This document shows positions 20,092 through 32,700 of a stretch of 52,308 bases of DNA, in pieces; the stretch's first letter is position 1, and every line of letters begins with the position of its first letter. The notes under the pieces are model-generated. The model was not told where the DNA came from. It was given only the letters and a program-made list of their open reading frames with translations, and did no database searches. Source of the stretch: a virus; the IMG/VR virus record IMGVR_UViG_3300043775_002539, positions 1 through 52,308 of that record; one strand, 5' to 3'. The position numbers and the translations under genes are program-made.

Positions 20092-22223
20092 TGGCTCTTA
20101 ATTATAATATAAATGTAACGGGAGATTGTTTTAATACCTCAAATGGGGTGATTGATTTAACGATGTCTAATGGTACGTCGCCTTATACTGTTCAATGGAT
20201 TGAGCCATCATTTCCAACAAACATAATATTATCTTCGATAACTAAAACTAATTTAGTCGGAGGGACATATAGTATTGAAGTAACTGATAGTTCATTACCA
20301 ACTAATCAAGTTATATATATTAATATCCCTGTTTCGAATGGGGTATGTTGTAGTATAACAAATGTTAATAATACAACTTGCTCACTTAATAATGGGTCTG
20401 TTACAGGTACTTCAACGACACAATACTCTTCAACAAATTATTATTTATATCAAAATAATAATGTTTATGTTCAATCCGCATCAACAAATCTTAATAATGT
20501 TGTCTTTGACAACTTAAGTGCTGGGACTTACTATATGACGGTTTTAGACCTTGGAGGTTGTACTGGAAGAAGTGAAAGTTTTATAGTTGAAGAATCGGAA
20601 GTACTAAATTATGGTTTATACATGGTTCCAAATTCGTCTTGTGGAGGGACCCCAATTGGTAAAATTAGTGTAACAGGTATAACAGGACAACCTCCGTTTA
20701 GTTATTTATGGAATAACGGACAAACAGGTTCTACCATAACAGGTTTAACTTCAGGTCAATATTCAGTTATAGTTACTGATGGTTATGGGTGTAATTTAGG
20801 TAAAAACGAAACAGTGACTGATGTTGACCCAATAGGGTTTGGTATTTTCACTGTTGTATCACCAACTTGTTTTAATTCTGACGGTTCGGTTAGTTTAACA
20901 ATTACCGGTGGTACTGCCCCATATTATTATTCTGCTTCAACAGGGGTGGTTGAAGTTTCATATTCAAAAACTTTTACAATTTCGGGGTTGTATTCAGGGA
21001 CTTACGGGTTTTTAGTTACAGACGCAGGACTTTGTACTTTAAATGTTGAAACATCATTGATTCCACCAAACGGTATTAATTCGGTGTCTGTTCAAACAAC
21101 TAATTCAACTTGTTCAAGTGTTGATGGTAAAATTTTAATTTCAGTTATTGGTGGAGAAACACCATATACATATACTTTAATTTCTCCTGGGGGTGACACT
21201 AACAATATTAGTAATAACCAAACCGCTCAATTATTTGAGAATTTATCTGAAGGAACTTATTCGATAGGGGTTAGTGATAGTTCAGGATGTTCTTATATTG
21301 AGGAGGTTTATATTATGACTGATAATCAGTATACTATATCAACATCAGTTACAGGTACTTCTTGTAATCAAGTGAATGGTTTCATAGGTGTTACGGTTAG
21401 TTCAGGAATTACATTTCCACTTAATTATTCTATTGATAATGGGATATATGATATCTTAAATACAAATTTAACTGCGGTAACCTTTAATAATATTTCTGCC
21501 GGAACACACACGGTTACAGTGACTGATGGGGCCGGATGTGTTCAATCTTCTAGTGTATTAGTTACCGGAAGTGAAAGATTGGATTATTCACTGTATAGTA
21601 TTTCTTGTGGCACGGGTAATAGTGGTAAAATAACTGCGTTTATAAATTCAGGTCTGCCTCCATTTACTTTCTATTGGTCTGATAATGTGCCAAACAATCC
21701 TCAACAAATTCAAGTATCAGGTTTAACGGGTGGAACTTATAGTTTAACTATTGTAGATAGTGGTGGGTGTTCATTAGTTAGAAGTGCCTCAATTAGTTGT
21801 TTTGCTAGTTTAACATCATATCAAACTTATGTTATGGGTGAGGAAGTTTTCAATATTGAATCGCCAACTAAGTTTGGTTTATTACAAATGTTGAATGAAG
21901 GTTTTTATGATTTAACATTGGATAATGAAGGGTGTGATTTAGTAAGTGCGACATTCACTGCAAAAGTGTCGGTAACACCGCTTGATTTAACAACTAGTGA
22001 ACTATTTTTTACAACTACTTCGTTAAATGTCGGGCCAACGGATAATGAATATTATGATACCATTAAACAGTTATTATTGACGGTTCCGGGAATTGCGAAT
22101 GTTACCATAAACGCTTTAACAAATCAAATTACGATTGAGACAACAAGAGGTGATGATACTTTAAATGGTCAAGAAATTATTATTGATTTGATTATAGAGT
22201 ATGATATAATGTGCTTAACATAA
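20091..22223 (+). CDS. Fibre/adhesin protein with seven SprB-like repeats
   Basis: A 710-residue protein made of about seven tandem modules of 73-83 residues at roughly 5-80, 88-168, 172-245, 250-322, 332-408, 413-490 and 497-570. Most carry the SprB-repeat pattern G-x-x-P-[YF]-x-[YV]-x-W ... G-x-Y-x-[VL]-x-V-x-D-x-x-G-C, for example PPFSYLWNNGQTG followed by SGQYSVIVTDGYGC. SprB repeats are known from the flavobacterial gliding adhesin SprB and other Bacteroidota surface proteins. The C-terminal ~140 residues are a different domain ending in MCLT. There is no signal peptide, as expected for a virion protein. Its place among tail genes suggests a host-recognition fibre. It overlaps the 995-aa gene by 1 nt. 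Confidence 0.82.
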   Translation: MALNYNINVTGDCFNTSNGVIDLTMSNGTSPYTVQWIEPSFPTNIILSSITKTNLVGGTYSIEVTDSSLPTNQVIYINIPVSNGVCCSITNVNNTTCSLNNGSVTGTSTTQYSSTNYYLYQNNNVYVQSASTNLNNVVFDNLSAGTYYMTVLDLGGCTGRSESFIVEESEVLNYGLYMVPNSSCGGTPIGKISVTGITGQPPFSYLWNNGQTGSTITGLTSGQYSVIVTDGYGCNLGKNETVTDVDPIGFGIFTVVSPTCFNSDGSVSLTITGGTAPYYYSASTGVVEVSYSKTFTISGLYSGTYGFLVTDAGLCTLNVETSLIPPNGINSVSVQTTNSTCSSVDGKILISVIGGETPYTYTLISPGGDTNNISNNQTAQLFENLSEGTYSIGVSDSSGCSYIEEVYIMTDNQYTISTSVTGTSCNQVNGFIGVTVSSGITFPLNYSIDNGIYDILNTNLTAVTFNNISAGTHTVTVTDGAGCVQSSSVLVTGSERLDYSLYSISCGTGNSGKITAFINSGLPPFTFYWSDNVPNNPQQIQVSGLTGGTYSLTIVDSGGCSLVRSASISCFASLTSYQTYVMGEEVFNIESPTKFGLLQMLNEGFYDLTLDNEGCDLVSATFTAKVSVTPLDLTTSELFFTTTSLNVGPTDNEYYDTIKQLLLTVPGIANVTINALTNQITIETTRGDDTLNGQEIIIDLIIEYDIMCLT

Positions 22224-22224
22224 C

Positions 22225-22530
22225 ATGACACAAATTACTATTACAGATATTTCAGGAGGAACATATCCAATTAGTGTATACATTGCGGATGTATATGGTA
22301 ATAATCGTTATTTATTAGGGACAATTAACTCTGGTCCTGTACCACCAACAGTTTATTATAATACTGTAATACCAACAATATTTAATACCGCTCCGGAAAT
22401 TATGTTATTGTTAGTGGATGATAATGATTGTGAGATTTTTAAAATACTTGATTGTACGTTTGGTTGTACATTTAACATTACTATTGAATTGGTATCTTGT
22501 ACCGTTAATATCAATATTACTGAAGCATAG
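22225..22530 (+). CDS. Small beta-domain virion protein (paralogue of the 72-aa protein at 42620)
   Basis: A 101-residue protein beginning 1 nt after the preceding stop. Its N-terminus (TQITITDISGGTYPISVYIAD) resembles the 72-aa protein at 42620 (VQVTISSITGQSPYDVYICQ) and the N-terminus of the 214-aa protein at 42835 (SQLITITSVTANTPVDIYYC). This suggests a small recurring beta domain with a short strand, a G-x-x-P turn and a V-Y-I strand. The second half has four Cys residues. Function unknown. It is probably a fibre- or collar-associated accessory piece. Confidence 0.68.
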   Translation: MTQITITDISGGTYPISVYIADVYGNNRYLLGTINSGPVPPTVYYNTVIPTIFNTAPEIMLLLVDDNDCEIFKILDCTFGCTFNITIELVSCTVNINITEA

Positions 22531-22565
22531 TTTATTTCTTAAAGAATAAACAACTCATTTTTTAT
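22530..22565 (+). terminator. Possible weak terminator
   Basis: An AT-rich inverted repeat (GTTTATT at 22530-22536 and AATAAAC at 22545-22551) is followed by a T run at 22558-22563. The stem is weak. It may only attenuate transcription between the 101-aa gene and the next motif-led gene. Confidence 0.4.
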
Positions 22566-22595
22566 TTTAATATTACTGAAATAGGATAGTCGTGG

Positions 22596-22603
22596 TATTT
22601 ATT
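22596..22603 (+). promoter_or_regulatory. TATTTATT motif 15 nt before the 360-aa gene
   Basis: GGTATTTATTTAATA lies after the candidate terminator and 15 nt before the ATG at 22619, the spacing seen at 7549 and 39195. It could drive the 360-aa protein and, through a 30-nt gap without its own motif, the giant fibre gene. Confidence 0.38.
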
Positions 22604-22618
22604 TAATAAAAACATCGA

Positions 22619-23701
22619 ATGTCAATATATTCTATTCTTGTTACTAATAATGCGCCTGGATGTGTTTCCGAAATTGAACAACAATTAACGGTAACAGCGT
22701 GTACTCAATACATTATTAGTCTCACTTCAAATTCAACATCATTAGGACCATTTAACATTTATTTAGATGATTTTATTTACTACTCTGCAGTAACTCGAAA
22801 TAATTTTTTAGATGGGGTTGTTGTGAATGTTGACTGTATAACACCAACGCCAACTAATACACCAACTAATACGCCAACACCAACACAAACTCCGACAAAT
22901 ACTGAGACACCTACTAATACACCTACTAATACTCCAACCCCTACTCAAACAGGTACGTCAGGATTAACACCTACCCCAACACCAACAAATACGGAAACTC
23001 CAACTCAAACGCCAACAAATACGGAAACTCCAACTAATACTCCAACTAATACACCTACAAATACGGGAACTCCAACTCCTACACCGACGCCTACTATGGC
23101 GGCGTTCTATGCTTATATCTTTGCTGAACCTCAAGACTCAACAGATGATACTGATTTACTTAATTTTGCGACAACAGGAGGAGCAATTGATTGGTATTCT
23201 TATTATTCTGCGACAGTCCCTAATGATAACTCAGGAAGTTACAGTAATGATTTAGATGTTTACGCTCATCAACCATCATTTATTAATGGTACAGGTAATT
23301 TTGTTAAACCTGACGACTTAAAGGCTCCAATAGCTCAAGTTAATGGACAAATGATAAATGGTCTTAGTCAAAGTATTTATACATTTGGTTCAATAGAGGT
23401 TAATTCATCGATGGTTACACCATCTGAAGAGTATTTTTACACTATTTGGATACCATTAAACGGTGTTAATGGTTCTCTAACTGACATGACAATTGATGTT
23501 GGAACTAATCTTGGTGGTGATGAAATTTATAGTAATATTGGGACCATTGTTGGTACTACGGCACTTAATGTGAACGTTACATCCGGAGCTGCAATACCTG
23601 CTGGGACTTATCGAGTATTATGGGTAAGTCCACAATTTATATTACCAATACTAACACCGTTATCAGGTTCACTATATTTTAGAGGTGACACTAAAAGTTA
23701 A
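22619..23701 (+). CDS. Fibre-type protein with a Thr-Pro linker
   Basis: A 360-residue protein in three parts. Residues 1-74 are a small Cys-containing beta domain. Residues 75-159 are a low-complexity linker of T-P-T, T-N-T and T-Q-T units, including one GTSG. Residues 160-360 are a second beta-rich domain starting [13 protein letters not shown], with later [14 protein letters not shown] and [13 protein letters not shown]. Thr-Pro linkers of this kind are extended, flexible and often O-glycosylated in other systems. The gene lies directly before the giant fibre, and its design recurs in the 39218, 42835 and 43518 proteins. No enzymatic motif. Probably a distal tail or decoration protein. Exact role unknown. 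Confidence 0.72.
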   Translation: MSIYSILVTNNAPGCVSEIEQQLTVTACTQYIISLTSNSTSLGPFNIYLDDFIYYSAVTRNNFLDGVVVNVDCITPTPTNTPTNTPTPTQTPTNTETPTNTPTNTPTPTQTGTSGLTPTPTPTNTETPTQTPTNTETPTNTPTNTPTNTGTPTPTPTPTMAAFYAYIFAEPQDSTDDTDLLNFATTGGAIDWYSYYSATVPNDNSGSYSNDLDVYAHQPSFINGTGNFVKPDDLKAPIAQVNGQMINGLSQSIYTFGSIEVNSSMVTPSEEYFYTIWIPLNGVNGSLTDMTIDVGTNLGGDEIYSNIGTIVGTTALNVNVTSGAAIPAGTYRVLWVSPQFILPILTPLSGSLYFRGDTKS

Positions 23702-23731
23702 TAAATAATAATAAAATCAAACAAACATAAA

Positions 23732-26700
23732 ATGGCGTTTCCATATAAAAATCCTACATCATTAAGTCTTCTAAATTCACCTGAAGGTGTTACTTTAACT
23801 AATCCACAAGGGACTAATTTTTCAGTTTCACAAGTTGGGGGTTATCAAGAGGTGTATTACACAGATAATTTAAAATTGACTTTTAGTGGTACTGGCTCTC
23901 AAACACTTTCAGCTAATACTGTTCCAATACAGATTTCGGTACAACCAAATTCGGGATTACAATGGACTATCTTAACACTTAATTCTGATAATATTTCATC
24001 AGGAAGAAGAAAACTTGGAATGCAAGTTTATGTTTATGAAACGGATACTGTTTATCAATACTACATACCTGATTACGATGTCTTATGGGGTAATCTTACA
24101 GGTTTAACAGGTAGTTCAGCAATAACACAACAATCAACATTTACAACAGTAAACGCTAGGTCTCAAGCGGGTAGGGATTTTATTAGCGCTTGGACCGGTT
24201 CAACAATTGAGGGTATTGATGGTGTTACAAGAGATGATGCCAAATGGAGAATAGTTAGCTCCACTGACATTCAAATTACAGGTGGAACATATTATTCTGC
24301 GACAACAACTTTAGATTTATTCAATAACACCGGAGGTACTGTAACAATAACAGGATTTACAGGAACAATAACCGGTGGAACATATAATAGTGGTACTGAA
24401 ACGTTAACACTTAATAATAGTGATGGAAGTGAAGTAGAAATTTCAGGATTCACATCAGGTACAGGGTCAGCCCTTTCGGTTGGTGATGGTGTTACTACAG
24501 TGTTTCCTGTTTCAGGTATTACATTTGTTAACGCTACTGTAACTAATAATGGCAACGGTAATATTACCGTTACTACTTCTGCAGGAACAAGCGGGACTTC
24601 AGGTACAAGTGGAACTTCGGGTGTTAATGGAACATCGGGAACAAGTGGTACTTCAGGGACTAGTGGAACAACAGGGACAAGTGGTACTTCAGGGACTAGT
24701 GGAACAAGTGGGACCTCAGGAACTAGTGGGACTTCAGGGACATCAGGGATTGACGGTACCTCAGGTACAAGTGGAACTTCAGGAACATCAGGTACTTCAG
24801 GGACTACCGGAACATCAGGAACTAGTGGTATTGATGGAACATCAGGTACTAGCGGTATTGATGGGACATCGGGGACTTCAGGTATTGACGGAACATCAGG
24901 GACTTCGGGTATTGACGGAACATCAGGTACTAGTGGTATTGACGGAACATCAGGTACTAGTGGTATTGACGGAACATCAGGGACTTCAGGTATTGACGGA
25001 ACATCAGGGACAAGTGGTACGGATGGAACTTCAGGAACTAGCGGAACTTCAGGAACGGATGGTACTTCAGGAACAAGTGGTATAGATGGAACTTCAGGTA
25101 CTAGTGGTACGGATGGAACATCAGGTACAAGTGGTACAGATGGAACTTCAGGAACTAGCGGAACTTCAGGAACAGATGGTACTTCAGGTACTAGTGGTAT
25201 AGATGGTACTTCAGGAACAAGTGGTACGGATGGAACATCAGGGACTTCGGGTATTGACGGAACATCAGGTACTAGTGGTACGAATGGAACTTCAGGGACT
25301 AGTGGAACAACAGGGACATCAGGTACAGATGGTACTTCAGGTACTAGTGGTACTTCAGGTCTTAGTGGTGTTAATGGTACTTCAGGTACAAGTGGAACAA
25401 CAGGTACTAGTGGTACAAGTGGAATTGATGGTACTTCAGGGACTAGTGGTACGGATGGTACTTCAGGGACATCAGGTACTGATGGAACTTCAGGTACAAG
25501 CGGTACAGATGGTACTTCAGGGACTAGCGGTACGGATGGTACTAGTGGTACTTCAGGAACAGATGGAACATCAGGTACAAGTGGTATTGATGGTACTTCA
25601 GGTACAGACGGAACTAGTGGTACTTCAGGTACGGATGGTACTTCAGGAACAAGCGGTACAGATGGTACTTCAGGTACTAGTGGTACGGATGGTACATCAG
25701 GTACTAGCGGTACGGACGGAACTTCAGGAACAGACGGTACTTCAGGAACAAGCGGTACAGATGGTACATCAGGTACTTCAGGTACAGATGGAACTTCAGG
25801 GACAAGTGGAATAGATGGTACTTCAGGTACATCAGGAACAAGCGGAATAGATGGAACTTCGGGAACGGATGGTACTTCAGGGACTAGCGGTACGGATGGT
25901 ACTTCAGGAACAAGCGGTACAGATGGTACTTCAGGTACTAGTGGTACGGATGGTACATCAGGTACTAGCGGTACGGACGGAACTAGCGGTACGGACGGAA
26001 CTTCAGGTACTAGTGGAACAGATGGTACATCAGGAACAAGTGGTACAGACGGAACTTCGGGAACTAGCGGTACGGACGGAACTTCAGGGACAAGCGGTAC
26101 GGACGGAACTTCAGGGACAAGCGGTACGGATGGTACATCAGGAACTAGCGGTACTGATGGAACTTCAGGGACAAGCGGAATAGATGGTACTTCAGGTACT
26201 AGTGGTACATCAGGTATTGATGGGACTTCAGGGACTAGCGGAACAGACGGAACTTCAGGAACAAGCGGAACAGACGGTACATCAGGTACTTCGGGAACAG
26301 ATGGGACTTCGGGAACAGATGGAACATCAGGTACTTCAGGTACGGATGGCACATCAGGAACTAGCGGTACTGATGGAACTTCAGGGACAAGCGGTACGGA
26401 TGGTACATCAGGAACAAGTGGAACAGATGGTACTAGCGGTACAAGTGGTACATCAGGTATTGATGGAACTTCAGGGACTAGCGGTACGGATGGAACTTCA
26501 GGGACTAGCGGTACGGATGGAACTTCGGGAACAAGTGGAACGGATGGTACTTCAGGTACTAGTGGAATAGACGGTACTTCAGGTACGAGTGGAACAGACG
26601 GTACTTCAGGTACTAGCGGTACGGATGGTACTTCAGGGACAAGCGGTACTTCAGGGACAAGCGGTACAGATGGAACTTCAGGTACTAGTGGTACTGACGG

Positions 26701-29700
26701 TACTTCAGGTACTAGTGGAATAGACGGTACATCAGGAACAAGCGGAACAGATGGTACATCAGGAACAAGTGGAACAGATGGGACTTCAGGTACGAGTGGT
26801 ACGAATGGTACATCAGGTACGAGTGGAACAGATGGGACTAGCGGAACAAGTGGTACGGATGGAACTTCAGGTACAAGCGGTACGGATGGTACTTCAGGAA
26901 CTAGTGGAACAGATGGTACATCAGGAACAAGTGGTACAGATGGGACTAGCGGTACAAGTGGAACAGATGGTACATCAGGAACTAGCGGTACTGACGGTAC
27001 TTCAGGAACTAGTGGAACAGATGGTACTTCAGGGACAAGCGGTACCGATGGTACTTCAGGAACTAGCGGAATAGACGGAACTTCAGGGACAAGCGGTACG
27101 GATGGTACTTCAGGAACTAGTGGAATAGACGGTACTTCAGGTACTAGCGGAACAGATGGTACTTCAGGTACAAGCGGTATTGATGGGACTTCAGGGACTA
27201 GCGGAACAGACGGAACTTCAGGAACAAGCGGAACAGACGGTACATCAGGTACTTCGGGAACAGATGGGACTTCAGGTACGGACGGAACTTCGGGAACTAG
27301 CGGAACAGATGGAACATCAGGGACATCAGGTACAGATGGTACTTCAGGTACTAGTGGAACAGACGGAACTTCAGGAACTAGCGGAATAGACGGAAGTTCA
27401 GGAACAAGCGGAACAGACGGAACTTCAGGAACTAGCGGAATAGATGGAACTTCGGGAACAAGTGGAACGGATGGTACTTCAGGTACAAGCGGTATAGATG
27501 GTACAAGTGGAACAAGCGGAACAGATGGTACATCAGGAACAAGTGGAACAGATGGTACTTCAGGTACTAGTGGTACAGACGGAACTAGTGGTACTTCAGG
27601 TATTGATGGAACTTCAGGTACAAGTGGAATAGATGGAACTTCGGGAACAAGTGGAACAGATGGGACTAGCGGTACAAGTGGTACGGATGGTACTTCAGGT
27701 ACAAGTGGAACTTCAGGACTAAGTGGTGTTAATGGTACTTCAGGGACAAGTGGTACATCAGGAACAACAGGTACAAGTGGAACAAGTGGTACGGATGGAA
27801 CTTCAGGAACAAGTGGTACGGATGGAACTTCAGGAACTAGTGGAACTACAGGAACAAGTGGAACAGATGGTACTTCAGGTACTAGCGGAACAGATGGTAC
27901 TTCAGGAACTAGTGGAACAACAGGAACAAGTGGGACTTCAGGAACAGATGGAACATCAGGAACTTCAGGAACAGATGGAACATCAGGTACGACAGGTACA
28001 AGTGGAACAAGTGGTACGGATGGAACTTCAGGAACAAGTGGTACGGATGGAACTTCAGGAACTAGTGGAACTACAGGAACAAGTGGAACAGACGGTACAT
28101 CAGGTACTAGCGGAACAGATGGTACTTCAGGAACTAGTGGAACAACAGGAACAAGTGGGACTTCAGGAACAGACGGTACATCAGGAACTTCAGGAACAGA
28201 TGGAACATCAGGTACAACAGGTACAAGTGGAACAAGTGGAACAAGTGGTACGGATGGAACTTCAGGAACAAGTGGTACGGATGGAACTTCAGGAACTAGT
28301 GGAACTACAGGAACAAGTGGAACAGATGGTACTTCAGGTACTAGCGGAACAGATGGTACTTCAGGAACTAGTGGAACAACAGGAACAAGTGGGACTTCAG
28401 GAACAGATGGAACATCAGGAACTTCAGGAACAGATGGAACATCAGGTACGACAGGTACAAGTGGAACAAGTGGTACGGATGGAACTTCAGGAACAAGTGG
28501 TACGGATGGAACTTCAGGAACTAGTGGAACTACAGGAACAAGCGGAACAGATGGTACTTCAGGAACTAGTGGAACAACAGGAACAAGTGGGACTTCAGGA
28601 ACAGACGGTACATCAGGAACTTCAGGAACAGATGGAACATCAGGTACAACAGGTACAAGTGGAACAAGTGGAACAAGTGGGACTTCAGGAGATGCTGGTA
28701 TTTCCGCGGGACAAGTATACTACTTCAATGAATCACAAAATTCAGATGTTTCAGGATATAAAGTTTTAGCGACAGACCCATCAACAGCGACAACACAAAC
28801 AGTAACAACAAATTTAACAGGAAGTCAACAAAATGTGATGGTTTCCGATTACATAACACCACAATTAGGTTTTGCGGTTATTCCGGGTGGTGCACAAAGA
28901 TTTCATTTACATTACTTAAAACCGGCGAGTAATGACGATATTGATGCTTATGTTGAAATACAATTAGCTAATTCAACGGGAACACCAATAGGTCCAACAA
29001 TAACATCAAATGTTGCGTTAATTGGTTGGGTTAGTGCCGTAATACCGGTTGAAGTTAATGTCGATATTGTATTACCAACAACAACTATAGACCCAACAAA
29101 CAGAATGATTGTTAGGTTATATCTTAGTAATAATGATTCTTCATCACGTTCAGTGGTATATTATACTGAAGGTAATTCATATTACTCATTTGTATTAACA
29201 TCAGTTGGTGCGATTGCGGGTACAAGTGGTAGTTCAGGAACAAGTGGAACTTCGGGTGCTAACGGAAGTTCAGGTACTAGTGGTACATCAGGAACCGATG
29301 GTACATCAGGAACATCAGGAACAAGCGGTACGGACGGAACATCAGGTACTAGCGGAACAAACGGTACTTCAGGTACTAGTGGAACTTCAGGAACTAGCGG
29401 TACAGATGGTACTTCAGGGACAAGTGGAATAGATGGTACTTCAGGAACAAGCGGTACAGATGGTACTTCAGGTACTAGCGGAACAAGTGGTACTTCAGGA
29501 ACTAGCGGAATAGATGGAACATCAGGTACAAGTGGAACGGATGGTACTTCAGGAACTACAGGTACAAGTGGTACTTCAGGTACAACAGGAACAAGCGGTA
29601 CTTCAGGTACAGACGGTACTTCAGGTACTAGTGGAATAGATGGAACCTCAGGTACAAGTGGAACAACCGGTACGTCAGGAACAACGGGTACATCAGGGAC

Positions 29701-32700
29701 TTCAGGTACGAGCGGAACAACAGGAACTAGCGGTACAACAGGAACTAGCGGTACATCGGGTACAAGCGGAATAGATGGAACCTCAGGTACTTCAGGTACT
29801 TCAGGAACTTCAGGAACAAGTGGTATAGATGGTACTTCAGGAACTAGTGGAACATCAGGAACATCAGGAACTAGCGGTACAACAGGAACTAGTGGAACAA
29901 CAGGAACATCAGGTACGAGTGGTATTGATGGGACTAGTGGTACAACGGGAACAAGTGGAACTAGCGGTACAACAGGTACAAGCGGAACGACAGGTACATC
30001 AGGAACTAGTGGTACTTCGGGTATTGATGGGACTTCAGGTACAAGCGGAACATCAGGAACTTCAGGAACAAGTGGTATAGACGGTACTTCAGGAACAAGT
30101 GGAACAAGTGGTACGGATGGAACTTCAGGAACAAGCGGTACGGATGGTACTTCAGGAACTAGCGGAATAGACGGAACTTCAGGGACAAGCGGTACGGATG
30201 GTACTTCAGGAACTAGCGGAACAGATGGTACTTCAGGAACTAGTGGAACAACAGGAACAAGTGGGACTTCAGGAACAGATGGAACATCAGGAACTTCAGG
30301 AACAGATGGAACTTCAGGAACAGATGGAACATCAGGTACAACAGGTACAAGTGGAACAAGTGGTACGGATGGAACTTCAGGAACAAGCGGTACGGATGGT
30401 ACTTCAGGTACAAGCGGAACAGATGGAACTTCAGGTACTAGCGGTACGGATGGTACTTCAGGTACTTCAGGAACAGATGGGACATCAGGTACTTCAGGTA
30501 CTTCAGGCACTTCAGGAACTAGTGGAATAGATGGCACTTCAGGTACAAGTGGTACAGACGGAACTTCAGGTACTTCAGGGACTAGCGGTACGGATGGTAC
30601 TTCAGGGACTAGCGGTACGGATGGTACTTCAGGTACTAGTGGAACAAGTGGTACGGATGGAACATCAGGTACTAGCGGAACAGATGGAACATCAGGTACT
30701 AGCGGTACAACAGGAACTAGTGGAACAGATGGTACTTCAGGGACTAGCGGTACAACAGGAACTAGTGGTACGGATGGTACTTCAGGTACTAGCGGTACAG
30801 ACGGAACCTCAGGGACAAGTGGAACAGATGGTACTTCAGGCACTAGTGGTACAACGGGTACATCAGGAACGACAGGTACTTCAGGAACTAGCGGTACAGA
30901 CGGAACAAGTGGTACATCAGGGACAAGTGGAACTAGTGGTACTTCAGGGACTTCGGGAACAACAGGTACCTCAGGGACTTCAGGTATAGATGGAACATCA
31001 GGAACTAGCGGTACTTCAGGAACTACAGGTACATCAGGGACAACAGGAACGAGTGGAACTTCAGGTATTGATGGTACTTCAGGTACTAGTGGTACATCGG
31101 GAATAGATGGAACATCCGGAACAAGTGGAACTACAGGAACTAGCGGTACATCAGGTACTTCAGGAACTAGCGGTACAACAGGAACAAGTGGTACTTCAGG
31201 AACTAGCGGTACGGATGGCACATCAGGAACTAGCGGTACAACGGGTACATCAGGAACGACAGGTACTTCAGGAACTTCAGGAATAGATGGAACAACAGGT
31301 ACTTCGGGAACGAGCGGGTCAAGTGCAACTTCAGGAACATCAGGAACTAGCGGAACATCAGGTTCTTCAGGAGCGAATGGTTCTTCAGGGACTTCAGGAA
31401 CAACCGGTACTTCGGGAACAACAGGAACTAGTGGAACTTCAGGTTCAAGTGCAACTTCAGGAACATCAGGAACAACAGGAACTAGCGGAACCTCAGGTAC
31501 AAGTGGTTCGTCAGGTGTTAATGGTGCTTCGGGAACATCAGGTACAAGTGGGACATCAGGTGCTAATGGTTCTTCAGGAACTAGTGGAACAACCGGAACT
31601 AGCGGAACAACAGGAACTAGCGGAACTTCAGGGTCAAGTGCAACTTCAGGAACATCAGGGACAACCGGAACGAGTGGAACTTCAGGTTCAAGTGCAACTT
31701 CAGGAACGTCAGGTTCTTCAGGAGCGAATGGTAGTTCAGGAACATCCGGAACAACCGGAACTTCGGGTACAAGTGGTTCAAGTGCAACTTCAGGAACATC
31801 AGGAACAACAGGAACTAGCGGAACCTCAGGTTCAAGCGCAACTTCAGGTACAAGTGGTTCGTCAGGTGCTAATGGTTCTTCAGGAACTAGTGGAACATCG
31901 GGTTCATCAGGAGCAAATGGTAGTTCAGGAACATCAGGAACAACCGGAACTAGCGGAACATCTGCAACAAGTGGGACTTCAGGTTCTTCAGGGGTAAATG
32001 GTAGTTCAGGAACTAGTGGAACAACGGGAACGAGCGGGTCAAGTGCTACTTCCGGTACAAGCGGTTCATCAGGAGCCAATGGTTCTTCAGGTACTAGCGG
32101 GACAACAGGAACAAGTGGTACGTCAGGTTCAAGTGCTACATCAGGAACATCAGGAACATCAGGTTCGTCAGGTGCTAATGGTTCTTCAGGAACTAGTGGT
32201 ACAACAGGTACTTCAGGAACAAGTGGTTCAAGTGCAACAAGTGGAACATCAGGTTCATCAGGAGCGAATGGTTCTTCAGGAACTAGCGGAACAACAGGTA
32301 CGAGCGGAACCTCAGGAACAACAGGAACTTCAGGTACAAGTGGTTCTTCAGGAGCAAATGGTAGTTCAGGAACATCAGGAACAACCGGAACTAGCGGAAC
32401 TTCGGGTACATCTGCAACTTCAGGAACAAGTGGTTCGTCAGGAGTAAATGGTTCTTCAGGAACTAGCGGAACAACCGGAACTAGTGGAACCTCAGGTTCA
32501 AGTGCAACTTCAGGAACTTCAGGTTCTTCAGGAGCAAATGGTTCTTCAGGAACTAGTGGAACAACAGGTACAAGTGGAACCTCAGGTACATCTGCAACTT
32601 CAGGAACAAGTGGTTCGTCAGGAGTAAATGGTTCTTCAGGAACTAGCGGAACAACCGGAACTAGTGGAACCTCAGGTTCAAGTGCAACTTCAGGAACAAG

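Noticed and set aside
24292-26352. Long minus-strand open frame of Val-Pro repeats opposite the fibre gene
   Set aside because: The reverse complement of GGN ACN TCN-type codons gives stop-free Val/Pro/Glu codons, so this is an automatic shadow of the Gly-Thr-Ser repeat. It has no start context, domain or composition of a real protein.
29182-32079. Second long minus-strand Val-Pro open frame (965 codons)
   Set aside because: Same cause as the first: a mirror of Gly-X-Y block 2. It also ends at no terminator and overlaps the real gene throughout.
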